A program made the position numbers and the translations under genes. The notes beneath the pieces were generated by a model. The model saw only the letters and a list, made by a program, of their open reading frames with translations. It made no database searches and had not been told where the DNA came from. DNA of 64,000 nucleotides, from positions 8,060,001 through 8,124,000 of the forward strand of contig NZ_CP107976.1 in assembly GCF_036099295.1 (NCBI RefSeq). Reading direction: 5' to 3'. This stretch comes from Streptomyces sp. NBC_00358. Lineage in GTDB: Bacteria > Actinomycetota > Actinomycetes > Streptomycetales > Streptomycetaceae. This document shows positions 43,684-51,730 of this stretch, one piece after another (position 1 is the stretch's first letter; each line of letters opens with the position of its first letter).

Positions 43684-44382
43684 TCAGTCCGTCAGGTCCA
43701 GCAGTGGCCGCAGACGGTCCGGGCGGTCGGCCACCGGCAGATGGTCCACGAAGAACACCGCGCATCCCAGGGCCGCCGCACCGCCGTCCGCCGCGCGGTC
43801 GTCGCCGACCATCAGGGTGTCCTGCGGAGCGACGCCGAGGTCGGCACAGGCGATCGCGAAGAGCCGCGGATCGGGCTTCTGGATGCCGTGCTCGTACGAC
43901 AGGACGTACGTTCCGACATACGGGTCGAGGCCGTGCTCGCGGAAGACCGGCCGCAGGTCCCAGCCGATGTTGCTGACCACCCCGACGGCGAGGCCCCGCC
44001 GGCGCAGCGCGCCGAGCACCTCTGCGGCGTCGGGATAGGGCCTCCAGGCCGCGGGTGTCATATGGCGGTCGTAGAGCGCGTCGTGCAGACCCGGATCGGG
44101 CAGCGACACCTGCCGGGAGACGCCGGTGAACGCCGCCCTGTGCTGCTCGGCACTTCGGTCGCGGCCCTCCCACAGGGCGGCCAGACGCGCCGGCACCGGC
44201 ACCGTCGGCCGGGCGCCGCCCGGGAGGGCGCCCACCGCGTCCAGGGCCCGCGCCTTCTCGGCCAACTCCGCCTCAGGGAGCGTGTGACCGGCCTCCGCGA
44301 GCACCGAGCGCAGCCATGATGCGGTGGACTCGGCACGGAAGAGGGTCCCGGAGAAGTCGAAGAGCACAGCCTTGACGGTCAT
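43684..44382 (-). CDS. HAD family hydrolase
   Basis: The 232-residue HAD phosphatase has motif I KAVLFDFSGTLF (with Ser in place of the usual second Asp+2 residue), motif II VVSNIGWD near residue 122 and motif III/IV QKPDPRLFAIACADLGVAPQDTLMVGDDRAADGGAAALGCAVFFVD. The alpha-helical cap lies between motifs I and II. The DxS variant replaces the canonical DxD acid-base aspartate, as in some dehalogenase-like or low-activity members, so classical phosphatase chemistry is uncertain. ATG 44382 begins the conserved domain; a GTG/ATG start up to 44418 would add twelve residues without ribosome support. The substrate is unknown. Confidence 0.88.
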   Translation of the reverse strand: MTVKAVLFDFSGTLFRAESTASWLRSVLAEAGHTLPEAELAEKARALDAVGALPGGARPTVPVPARLAALWEGRDRSAEQHRAAFTGVSRQVSLPDPGLHDALYDRHMTPAAWRPYPDAAEVLGALRRRGLAVGVVSNIGWDLRPVFREHGLDPYVGTYVLSYEHGIQKPDPRLFAIACADLGVAPQDTLMVGDDRAADGGAAALGCAVFFVDHLPVADRPDRLRPLLDLTD

Positions 44383-44485
44383 GAGGGAGATCCTTCGTGG
44401 CGGTCCCGTGCCGGTCAAGACGCCGCTGCCTGCCGCCGCCGCTGTTGGCGAGGGGCCCGGGCGGGTGGCGCGAGGCCGACAGCCC

Positions 44486-45421
44486 TTAGCCCAGGGCCCG
44501 CAGCCCCGGCACGAACGCCACGAGGACCGGTACCACCGGCACCAACGCGGCCGCCGCGGTCAGTTGGAGCCGGCGGCCGGTCGTGAGCCGGTCCCGGGGA
44601 GTGAGAAGCCGGTCGACGCGCCGCGGGACGTGCGCGTCCGGGGTGGGGCACGGTCCGAACACGCCCCGGTCCTCGTTGAGTTCGACGAGCGCGAGAGCGA
44701 TCGTGAGCCGGCCGAAGCGGCGCGACGCCACGTCGTCGGCGGCGAGTTCGACCAGCCGGTGCATCTCGTCGCGGAACGCGGCGAACACCGGTACTTGCGG
44801 AAAACCGTTGGCCAGGGCCCCCGAGCAGTGCAGCAGCCAGTCGTGCCTGGCCCGGGCGTGCCCCTGTTCGTGGGCGAGTACGGCGTCCAGCCGACGCCCC
44901 TTGAGGCGGCGCAACGCCCCTGTGGTGATGACCAGTTGAGGAGCGGCGCCGGGCAGCCACCAGGCGTCGGGGCGCTCCCCCTCCAGGACGACGAGGCGAT
45001 CGGCTTCGGGCTTCTCGCCGGGCAACAGCGGTGCGCGCACGAGGAGTTCGGCCCGGTTCTGCCGGCGGCGCAGCCGGGCCCGGACGATCTCGCGTGCCAG
45101 CATCGCCGCGGTCCAGGCGCCTCCGCACGCGAGCGTCACCGCCGTGGCGGCGGCCCAGGGGCTTCCCGCGCTCAGTGCGTACGCGTCCACGACCGACGCG
45201 GGCGCGCCGTCGAAGACATGGCCGCGCACGGCCACCCAGGCGGCGGAGGCGCTGAGCGTCATCGACAGGACGCAGCACAGCAGGACGGCCGCGACCACGC
45301 ATTGCCACACCCACAGGGCGACCACCGGCTCCCGGTCCGGCCAGTCCGCCCGGGCGAGCAGTCGCGGAGCGACCACGGAGGCCAGGGCGCCGAGCAGCAA
45401 CAGTGCCGCGGGGACCATCAT
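44486..45421 (-). CDS. M56 family metallopeptidase (BlaR1-type membrane protease)
   Basis: The 311-residue integral membrane protein has about four helices (residues 3-25, 39-60, 90-112 and C-terminal 285-305) and a zinc protease core with HEQGH (LDAVLAHEQGHARARHDW, around residue 183) and the downstream glutamate region LVELAADDVASRRFG. The family includes BlaR1/MecR1, which cleave a repressor on antibiotic sensing. Here there is no penicillin-binding sensor domain, which is usual for Streptomyces M56 proteins. They normally neighbour a BlaI-type repressor, and none is present; the partner in this locus is a DUF5134 protein. Confidence 0.9.
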   Translation of the reverse strand: MMVPAALLLLGALASVVAPRLLARADWPDREPVVALWVWQCVVAAVLLCCVLSMTLSASAAWVAVRGHVFDGAPASVVDAYALSAGSPWAAATAVTLACGGAWTAAMLAREIVRARLRRRQNRAELLVRAPLLPGEKPEADRLVVLEGERPDAWWLPGAAPQLVITTGALRRLKGRRLDAVLAHEQGHARARHDWLLHCSGALANGFPQVPVFAAFRDEMHRLVELAADDVASRRFGRLTIALALVELNEDRGVFGPCPTPDAHVPRRVDRLLTPRDRLTTGRRLQLTAAAALVPVVPVLVAFVPGLRALG

Positions 45422-45604
45422 GGCCGAAGCCTATGAGCGGGGCGCCACCGCTGGATACGGGCAGCGACCCCAAGTGACGTACGCCACGGTTTCGTGCGCG
45501 TCCGGGTTCCCCTCCGGTGGCCTCGGCTCCGGAGGGTGACCGGATGCCGGGTCGGCCGGGTCCCGAGGAGCCCTCGGCGTCAAGTCCCGCCGGGAGCGGG
45601 GCGG

Positions 45605-46153
45605 TCAGAGCGCGACCAGCATCGCCAGCATCGCGATCCCCATCGACAGGCGGCAGGCCCGGGAGAGTTCGGGGCGGTCGCCCCAGCCGACGGCGCGCCG
45701 GGTCGGTCCCGACGCGACGGCCAGGGGCAGGAGGCGGACGCCCGAGCGCAGTACGTAGCCGGTGAAGTAGAGGAGGAGAACTCCGGTGACGACGGGGACT
45801 CCTGTCCCCCCGTGGACGTGGTGGGCCGGGGACGCGGCCATCACGGCCGCCATGTAGACCATCGCGGAGGTCCCCATCAGATGGTGCAGGTGGTGCGGGC
45901 TGGTGCGGGCGCTCCAGAGGGTGCGCAGCGCGGTGACGCCGAAGACGACCGCGCAGGCGAGCCAGGCCCAGTGCGGCGGAGTCACCACGGCCCCCGGTAC
46001 GGCCATCGCGGCCATGCCGAACCCCATGAGTGCCTCGCCCCCAGCGGTGCGGCGCTGTTCCTCGACCGGGCTGCGCATCCGCAGCAGGCAGTAGGCCCCG
46101 GTCGCCGCGCACAGCGCGACGAGCAGCCAGCCGGGTGAAGCCGGTCCGTGCAC
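45605..46153 (-). CDS. DUF5134 integral membrane protein
   Basis: The 182-residue protein has about six membrane helices (LLVALCAATGAYCLLRM, WLACAVVFGVTALRTLW, SAMVYMAAVMAAS, VVTGVLLLYFTGYVL, LSMGIAMLAMLVAL and others) and a histidine-rich loop SARTSPHHLHHLMGTSAMVYMAAVMAASPAHHVHGG. This matches the DUF5134 family, which is confined to actinobacteria. The His/Met motif suggests metal (possibly copper) binding, but that is inference. GTG 46153 has GGGGAGG 6 bases upstream. It precedes the M56 protease on the same strand (183-base gap) and may be co-transcribed. Confidence 0.85.
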   Translation of the reverse strand: MHGPASPGWLLVALCAATGAYCLLRMRSPVEEQRRTAGGEALMGFGMAAMAVPGAVVTPPHWAWLACAVVFGVTALRTLWSARTSPHHLHHLMGTSAMVYMAAVMAASPAHHVHGGTGVPVVTGVLLLYFTGYVLRSGVRLLPLAVASGPTRRAVGWGDRPELSRACRLSMGIAMLAMLVAL

Positions 46154-46352
46154 CGCGTACCTCCCCGCTCGACGATGTCGGACACGCGATGCGGGACGCG
46201 CGATGCCGGGCGGTGGTGCCGGGCAGCGGTGCCGGACATCGGACAGTCGGTCAGGGCATGCCCCGGGTGACCGGTGCGCATACGAGCGCAAGGGTGTACA
46301 TGGGGGAGCGTGCGGGAGTGCACCGCAGGTGGGAGCGCCGCCCCGGAAATGA

Positions 46353-46364
46353 TTTACAAGTAAA
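46353..46364. promoter_or_regulatory. MarR-type palindrome before the FUSC-MarR operon
   Basis: TTTACAAGTAAA is a perfect 12-base inverted repeat (TTTAC/GTAAA) in an A/T-rich patch 21 bases upstream of the FUSC start. A MarR gene is the second gene of the operon, so this is its likely autoregulatory operator. The position suggests it overlaps the -10 region or transcription start. Confidence 0.65.
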
Positions 46365-46385
46365 ACACCTGCTAAGGTTATGGCC

Positions 46386-48029
46386 ATGAGCAGTGCGACC
46401 CCTCCCGGCCCCTCACGCGCCCGCCGGCTTCCGCTGGCCGGTGTGCTGCGCCTCGGCAGACCCTCCGACATCTGGTTCAAGCCCGCGCTGAGCGTCGTCG
46501 TCGCGGTCGCCCCGCCGAATCTGACGCTGCTGGCCATCGGCCGGCTGGATCTGGCGATGTACACCATGGCCGGGTCGCTCTGCGCGCTCTACGCCCACAG
46601 CCGTCCGTACGCCGCACGGGCCCGCGCCCTGGCCTGGGTGGTGGCGGGAATGCTCGGCGGACTGGGCGTCGCGCTCGTCACGGCCTCGCTCACCACGAAC
46701 GCCGTCCTGCTGGTCACCGTCGGCGCGCTGCTCGCCGCCGCGCAGAAGACCCTGTGCGACGCCACGCGCATCGGCCCGCCGGGGCCCGTGGTCCTCTCCT
46801 TCATCTCCTCGGCCTCCCTGTTCGTGCCGCAGACTCTCGGCCAGGTGCCGGGTCACCTCGCGCTGGGCGCGGCGGCCGGAGCCTGGGCCTGGATCGTCGG
46901 CATGGCCCCCGGGCTCGTACGCCCGCACGGCCCTGAGCGGCGTGCCACCGCGTACGCGCTGAACACGGCGGCGGTGTCCGTCGGGGCGCCGTACGACACC
47001 CGTGCCCGCGCCGCCGCGGCGGCCGCCGTGCACGCGGCCTGGCAGTCGCTGCTGTCCGCCGGCGCCCGCTCCGGGCCCCGGCGTGCCCTCGAACGACTCG
47101 TCGTACGGGCCGAGGTCGCGCTCGCCGCGCCCGCCGCCACGGAGCCCGAGCGGTTGCGCCGCTGGGCCCGCGAACTCTCAGGCGCCGGACCCGTCCCGCG
47201 CCCCGACGGCCTCGGGGACGCCGCCGACGAACTCCTCGGTGTCGAGGCCGCGCTCCCCTTCGGGCCGCGGCCGCTGCTCGGCCGCCTCGCCCCGCTCGCC
47301 CCCATCGTCCTGCGCACCGCGCTCGGCTGCGCCCTCGCCGGGTACGTCTCGCTCGCGCTCGGCGTCGGCCGCCCCTACTGGGCGCTGGTCACCGCCGCCT
47401 CCCTCTACCAGGCCAACGTCACGCTGACCTGGAGCCGGGGTGTCCAGCGGGTGGTCGGCAACCTCGTCGGCGTGCTGGCGTTCGCCGTCCTCGCCCCGCT
47501 CGCCCACGTCGGCCAGGCGGTCCTCGTCCTGTGCTGCCTGGCCCTGAACTTCGGCGCCGAGGCACTGATCGGCCGCAACTACTGGCTCGGCAGCGTCTGT
47601 GTGACCCCCATGGCCCTGCTGATCACCGAGTTCGCGCACGCCCAGCAGCCCGGCCGACTGATCACGGACCGGGTCCTGGACACCCTCGTGGGCGCGCTGG
47701 TCGGCTTCGTCGCCGCCGTCGCCGTGACCGACCGACGGGCCGGCGACCGTATCGAGGAGGCGCTCTCCACGGTGGTGCGTGCCCGGGAACACGCCACCGG
47801 GCTGCTCGCCGAGGAGCACCCGGAATCCGGCGCCCTGGAGTCCGCCCGCCGCGGCCTGTCCGCCGCCGTGGTGGACCTGCGCTCCGTCACGGACGCCGCG
47901 TCCGGCGAATGGTGGCGGCGCGCCCTGCCGGAGGAGCGGGTGATGCGGGCGGAGCAGGCCGGACACCGTACGCTCGCGGCGACGGTACGACGCCAGGGAC
48001 TGCACTGCCGGGAGGGCGCACAGGCATGA
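46386..48029 (+). CDS. FUSC family membrane exporter
   Basis: The 547-residue protein has the duplicated FUSC layout: a helix bundle at about residues 30-175, a soluble linker (~175-295), a second bundle at 295-450 containing LALGVGRPYWALVTAASLYQANVTLTWSRGVQRVVGNLVGVL (the conserved motif), and a soluble helical tail. The family exports aromatic acids or hydrophobic toxins by proton motive force. ATG 46386 is chosen for AAGG 8 bases upstream, over ATG 46380. It overlaps a MarR gene by four bases and has a MarR-type palindrome at the promoter, so it is probably derepressed by an aromatic ligand. Confidence 0.9.
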   Translation: MSSATPPGPSRARRLPLAGVLRLGRPSDIWFKPALSVVVAVAPPNLTLLAIGRLDLAMYTMAGSLCALYAHSRPYAARARALAWVVAGMLGGLGVALVTASLTTNAVLLVTVGALLAAAQKTLCDATRIGPPGPVVLSFISSASLFVPQTLGQVPGHLALGAAAGAWAWIVGMAPGLVRPHGPERRATAYALNTAAVSVGAPYDTRARAAAAAAVHAAWQSLLSAGARSGPRRALERLVVRAEVALAAPAATEPERLRRWARELSGAGPVPRPDGLGDAADELLGVEAALPFGPRPLLGRLAPLAPIVLRTALGCALAGYVSLALGVGRPYWALVTAASLYQANVTLTWSRGVQRVVGNLVGVLAFAVLAPLAHVGQAVLVLCCLALNFGAEALIGRNYWLGSVCVTPMALLITEFAHAQQPGRLITDRVLDTLVGALVGFVAAVAVTDRRAGDRIEEALSTVVRAREHATGLLAEEHPESGALESARRGLSAAVVDLRSVTDAASGEWWRRALPEERVMRAEQAGHRTLAATVRRQGLHCREGAQA

Positions 48030-48682
48030 CGACAGCGGACGGGCGCGGAGCGGCGGACGGCGACGCGATCCCGGGCGGCGGCCCGGTGCCGGGCGGAGGA
48101 GGTCCCGTCTCCGGCCATGACCCGACGCCGGGAGGCGGTCCGGCCTCGCACGGTGACCCGTCGCCGGGTCGGCCGGTGCCCGTCGACACCGTGGCGGGTG
48201 TCGTGCGCCAGTGGGGAACCGTACTGCCGGATCTCGACACCGGGCCCATGGAGGTCATCGGGCGGGTCAACCGCTGTGCCGCGCTCCTTCAGCAGGCCGA
48301 GGACGCGCCCCTACGCCGGGCCGGACTCACCCGCCCCGAGTTCGACGTGCTCGGGACGCTGCGCCGCACCGGGCACGAGCTGACCCCCAGTGAGATCGCC
48401 CGCGAGACCTTCTCCTCCGGCGCCGCCGTCACCAAGCGGCTCAAGCAGCTCACCGAGCGCGGTCTGGTCGAACGGCGCGGTGACCCCCGTGACCGCCGGG
48501 TCGCGCACGTCCGGCTGACCGACGCGGGACGCGCCCTGGTCGACGGAGTCCTCCCCGATCAGCTCGCCTACGAGACCGGTGTCCTGTCCGGGATCGACCC
48601 GGAACGCCAGCGTGAACTGGCGGGACTCCTGGGCGAGTTGCTCGGGCAGTTGGAAGGCAGGCTGAGACTGCCGCGTGCCTGA
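48026..48682 (+). CDS. MarR family regulator with disordered Gly/Pro N-terminus
   Basis: The 218-residue protein starts within the last codons of the FUSC gene (ATGA overlap). The first ~50 residues are Gly/Pro/Ser-rich (GGGPVPGGGGPVSGHDPTPGGG), which is unusual for MarR. A standard MarR winged helix follows: LRRAGLTRPEFDVLGTLRRTGHELTPSEIARETFSSGAAVTKRLKQLTERGLVERRGDPRDRRVAHVRLTDAG, with C-terminal dimerisation helices. It most likely represses its own operon through the palindrome at 46353. A downstream start near residue 50 is possible, but no ribosome site was found there. Confidence 0.88.
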   Translation: MTTADGRGAADGDAIPGGGPVPGGGGPVSGHDPTPGGGPASHGDPSPGRPVPVDTVAGVVRQWGTVLPDLDTGPMEVIGRVNRCAALLQQAEDAPLRRAGLTRPEFDVLGTLRRTGHELTPSEIARETFSSGAAVTKRLKQLTERGLVERRGDPRDRRVAHVRLTDAGRALVDGVLPDQLAYETGVLSGIDPERQRELAGLLGELLGQLEGRLRLPRA

Positions 48683-48721
48683 CGCCGTCCTGGCGGTGGT
48701 TCCGGCGGCGGTCCCGGCGGA

Positions 48722-49486
48722 TCAGGTCTTCTCGCCCTCCGAGTAGATCCCGAAGGCCGCGCCCTGCCGGTCCCGCGCGACCGCCAGGCGTCGGCCGTTG
48801 GGCTGCGAGACGGGCTCCATCAGCAGGTGGCCGTCCGCGATGAGGACCGCGTTCGCCGTGGCGTCCACGTCCTCGACGGCGAAGTAGGGCAGCCAGTGCG
48901 AGGGCACCTCGTGCGCGAAGTTCTCGTCCATCGTGATCATGCCGCCGAAGTCGGCGCCGTCGATGCCCCACTGCGGGTAGTAGTCCGAGGGCCGCACGCT
49001 CCAGCCGAACACCGTCGTGTAGAACTCGGTCACCCGGTCCGGGGCCCGGGTCAGGAGCTCCACCCAGCCGAGCGCGCCCGGCGCGTTGAACAGGCCCGCA
49101 CCGGAGAAGGCCCGCGCCTGCCACATCTGGAAGGCGGCACCGCCGGGGTCGAAGGCGACCGCGAAACGGCCCACGTCGAGCACGTCCATCGGGGCGAGCA
49201 CGATGGTTCCGCCGGCGGCCGCCACGGCAGCCGCGGTCGCGTCCACGTCGAGCACGGCGAACGACACGTTCCAGGCGACCGGCTGGGACTCCTGGTAGAC
49301 CGGGGAGATCCCCGCGACGGCCAGGTCCCCGAGGTGCGCGACCGTGTATCCGCCCGCTTCCTGACGCGGGTCCGTCTCCGCACGCCAGCCGAACAGATCG
49401 GCGTAGAAGGCCTTGGCACCCTCCAGATCGTCGGTGCCGAGCTCCGTCCAGCAGGGTCCGCCGGTCACCGGCCTGTCGAGCTTCAT
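48722..49486 (-). CDS. VOC family protein with two glyoxalase-like domains
   Basis: The 254-residue protein has two tandem vicinal-oxygen-chelate domains: the first about 8-125 (CWTELGTDDLEGAKAFYADLFGW ... GRFAVAFDPGGAAFQMWQ), the second about 135-250 (GWVELLTRAPDRVTEFYTTVFGW ... GRRLAVARDRQGAAFGIY). This duplicated VOC type is common in Streptomyces, often annotated as a hydroxylase-like or bleomycin-resistance-like protein. Without clear metal ligands at all positions it may bind rather than transform a small molecule. The gene after it on the same strand is unrelated. Confidence 0.9.
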   Translation of the reverse strand: MKLDRPVTGGPCWTELGTDDLEGAKAFYADLFGWRAETDPRQEAGGYTVAHLGDLAVAGISPVYQESQPVAWNVSFAVLDVDATAAAVAAAGGTIVLAPMDVLDVGRFAVAFDPGGAAFQMWQARAFSGAGLFNAPGALGWVELLTRAPDRVTEFYTTVFGWSVRPSDYYPQWGIDGADFGGMITMDENFAHEVPSHWLPYFAVEDVDATANAVLIADGHLLMEPVSQPNGRRLAVARDRQGAAFGIYSEGEKT

Positions 49487-49565
49487 GAGGTTCCTTCCGC
49501 AGCGAGCCCCTTCAGCACGCTAAGCCCGCCGCGGAACACCGGCCATCCGGGCGCCGCCCGCTGCG

Positions 49566-49952
49566 TCAGGGCCGGTACCGCAGTGGATGATCGGCCGGGA
49601 TCTCGACCACCACGATCTCCGTTCCGTCCGGGTCCGCGATCCACATCTCGATCAGCCCCCAGGGCTCCCGCACCGGCCCGCGCACCACCTCGACACCGGC
49701 GGCCGACAGCTCCTCGTGGGCAGCCGCCACGTCCGCGACCTGGAGCCACAGTTTCAGCGCGGGGGAGGGCGTTGTCGCGGACCGGCCGGCGACCTCCAGG
49801 AATCCGCCGCCGAGGAAGTACACGGTCCCGCGCTCGGGCCCCGTACCGAACTCGCGGTAGACGGGGAGGCCGAGCTGCCCGCCGTAGAAGGCGCGCGAGC
49901 GCTCCGGGTCGGCCGGGCGCAGCAGGGTCCGGCTGCTCAGTACATGCACCAT
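49566..49952 (-). CDS. VOC family protein (single domain)
   Basis: The 128-residue single glyoxalase/bleomycin-resistance-type domain covers the whole protein: HVLSSRTLLRPADPERSRAFYGGQLGLPVYREFG, then GFLEVAGRSATTPSPALKLWLQVADVAAAHEELSAAGVEVVRGPVREPWGLIEMWIADPDGTEIVVVEIP. The final acidic/EIV pattern is the metal-site end of the fold. It is a probable dioxygenase or antibiotic-binding protein. The start is ATG 49952, at the beginning of the conserved domain. It lies head-to-head with a GNAT gene, gap 70 bases. Confidence 0.9.
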   Translation of the reverse strand: MVHVLSSRTLLRPADPERSRAFYGGQLGLPVYREFGTGPERGTVYFLGGGFLEVAGRSATTPSPALKLWLQVADVAAAHEELSAAGVEVVRGPVREPWGLIEMWIADPDGTEIVVVEIPADHPLRYRP

Positions 49953-50022
49953 GCACCCGGAGCCTAGAGGAGGGATACGCTCTGGCGTGCCCAGCCGCGC
50001 CACCGATCGGAGAACAGCCCCC

Positions 50023-50565
50023 ATGGAAACCGCCGCCGCCACCGGACTGACGTTCCGCGAAGCCACCGACAGCGATGTGGACGCTCTGGTCGCCCTGATC
50101 GACTCGGCGTACCGAGGGGACTCCAGCCGCGTCGGCTGGACCACGGAGGCGGACATCCTCGCGGGACAGCGGACCGACGCCGAGGCGGTACGCGCCGTCG
50201 TCGAGGCGCCCGACAGCCGGCTGCTGACCGTCGAGCGGGACGGCACGATCGTCGCCTGCTGCCAGTTGGAGCACCGCGGCGACCACGCCTACTTCGGCAT
50301 GTTCGCGGTCAGTCCGGCGCTCCAGGGCGGCGGACTCGGCAAGGTGATCATCGCCGAGGCGGAGCGGACGGTCCGCGAGGCGTGGGGCGCCACGGAGATG
50401 CACATGACCGTGATCTCCGTACGCGAGGACCTCATCGCCTGGTACGAGCGGCGCGGCTACCGCCGTACGGGGCGGATGACACCCTTCCCGTACGGCGACG
50501 AGCGCTTCGGTATCCCGCAGCGCGACGACCTGCGCTTCGAACTGCTGGTCAAGCCGCTGGCCTGA
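50023..50565 (+). CDS. GNAT family N-acetyltransferase
   Basis: The 180-residue acetyltransferase has motif A (YFGMFAVSPALQGGGLGKVIIAEAERTVREAWG), with acetyl-CoA-binding QGGGLG at about residues 104-109, and motif B (AWYERRGYRRTGRM). It opens LTFREATDSDVDALVALIDSAYRG, typical of the fold. The substrate is unknown. ATG 50023 has GGAG at about 10 bases upstream. It is divergent from a single-domain VOC gene, and the two might share a regulatory gap. Confidence 0.9.
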   Translation: METAAATGLTFREATDSDVDALVALIDSAYRGDSSRVGWTTEADILAGQRTDAEAVRAVVEAPDSRLLTVERDGTIVACCQLEHRGDHAYFGMFAVSPALQGGGLGKVIIAEAERTVREAWGATEMHMTVISVREDLIAWYERRGYRRTGRMTPFPYGDERFGIPQRDDLRFELLVKPLA

Positions 50566-50750
50566 GCGCGTCGCCCGGTGCCGTGGCCCGGGTGCCCGCG
50601 GCGGACGCCACCCGGGCTCGCGTCCGTGACCGTCGCGCGAACCGGGCGCCCGCGGAGGCGGCGCCGGGGTCCTGGACCACGGACACCGACGGGCCGCTCG
50701 GACCGGTCCCGGCCGATTCGCCCGTCGGTGTCGCCGCGCGCCTCGCAGGG

Positions 50751-51434
50751 CTACGCCGTGAAGCGGCCCGTGCGCTTGATCTCGGGGTAGTCGGTCGTGG
50801 CGCCGTCCAGTTCCAGGGCGCGCACCAGCCGGAGCTGGTCCTGGGTGTTCACCACCCAGCCGATGATCCGCAGGTCGGCCTTGCGGGCCCGTTCGACGAC
50901 CTCCAGGGTCAGCCTGCGGATGTTGAGGCAGACGGTCGCGGCGCCGACCTCCACGGCACGGTCCACGACATCGGTGCCGTAGCGGCTGGCGATCAGCGCG
51001 GTACGGACACCCGGGACCAGCCGGGCGACCTCGGCGATCGCCTCGTCGTGGAACGACGACACCTCGACCCGCCCGAGCAGGTCGTGCCGGTGCATCACCT
51101 CGGCCAGTGCCCTGGCCGCCGCGACATCCTTGATCTCGGCCTGCAACGGCGTCCTGACGGCCTCCAGGACCTCCTCGAAGACGGGAACGCGCTCCCCGCG
51201 CCCCGCGTCCAGCGTGCGCAGCTCCGCGAGCGTCTTCTCGGCGATCGGCCCCGAGCCGTCGGTCGTACGGTCCACTTCGGCGTCGTGCATGACGACGAGG
51301 GCGCCGTCCTTGCTCAGATGCAGATCGAGTTCGATCAGGTCGAGGCCCGCGTTCTGGGCGGCGATGAAGGAACGGACGGTGTTCTCGGGTTCGACACCCA
51401 TCACTCCGCGGTGACCGATGGTGAGGAAGTTCAA
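50751..51434 (-). CDS. Glycerophosphodiester phosphodiesterase
   Basis: The 227-residue TIM barrel of the GDPD family has FLTIGHRGVMGVEPENTVRSF (catalytic His8/Arg9 and Glu), GLDLIELDLHLSKDGALVVMHDAEVDRTTDG (Ca-binding Glu/Asp and second catalytic His), and LQAEIKDV. It cleaves glycerophosphodiesters to glycerol-3-phosphate. There is no signal peptide, so it is cytoplasmic and probably recycles lipid head groups. The proposed start is TTG 51434, which places the protein start next to the conserved motif; the open frame upstream to 51503 does not look coding. Slight uncertainty remains on the start. Confidence 0.9.
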   Translation of the reverse strand: MNFLTIGHRGVMGVEPENTVRSFIAAQNAGLDLIELDLHLSKDGALVVMHDAEVDRTTDGSGPIAEKTLAELRTLDAGRGERVPVFEEVLEAVRTPLQAEIKDVAAARALAEVMHRHDLLGRVEVSSFHDEAIAEVARLVPGVRTALIASRYGTDVVDRAVEVGAATVCLNIRRLTLEVVERARKADLRIIGWVVNTQDQLRLVRALELDGATTDYPEIKRTGRFTA

Positions 51435-51730
51435 GATTCGACTCGCTTCCGTCGACGGCGGCTCGGCTCGCGCGTGGTTCCGACGGGGGCGTCCACGCGG
51501 CAAGGCCGCAGCCTAATGGCCTGGCTGTGCTATGTACCCGTTCCTACGCGGTGCAATGGGAGTGTCGGGCGTACACGCCCTGATGGGAGTGTCGGACGGA
51601 GATCCGCGCCGCGGTCATGGCCCTTGCCTCTTCGGGATCCGCTCGGTAGTCATGTCCCTGCCGTGTGAGGTGATCCGTCCAGCCGGCCCCCTCGTCCGTC
51701 GGGGGAGCCCGCCCCGGAAGAGGTGCCGCG
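51435..51730. other. Intergenic region between GDPD and esterase genes
   Basis: 296 bases of divergent gap. It contains two partial repeats of GATGGGAGTGTCGG-like sequence (51550-51600). No coding frame. It holds both promoters. Confidence 0.4.
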
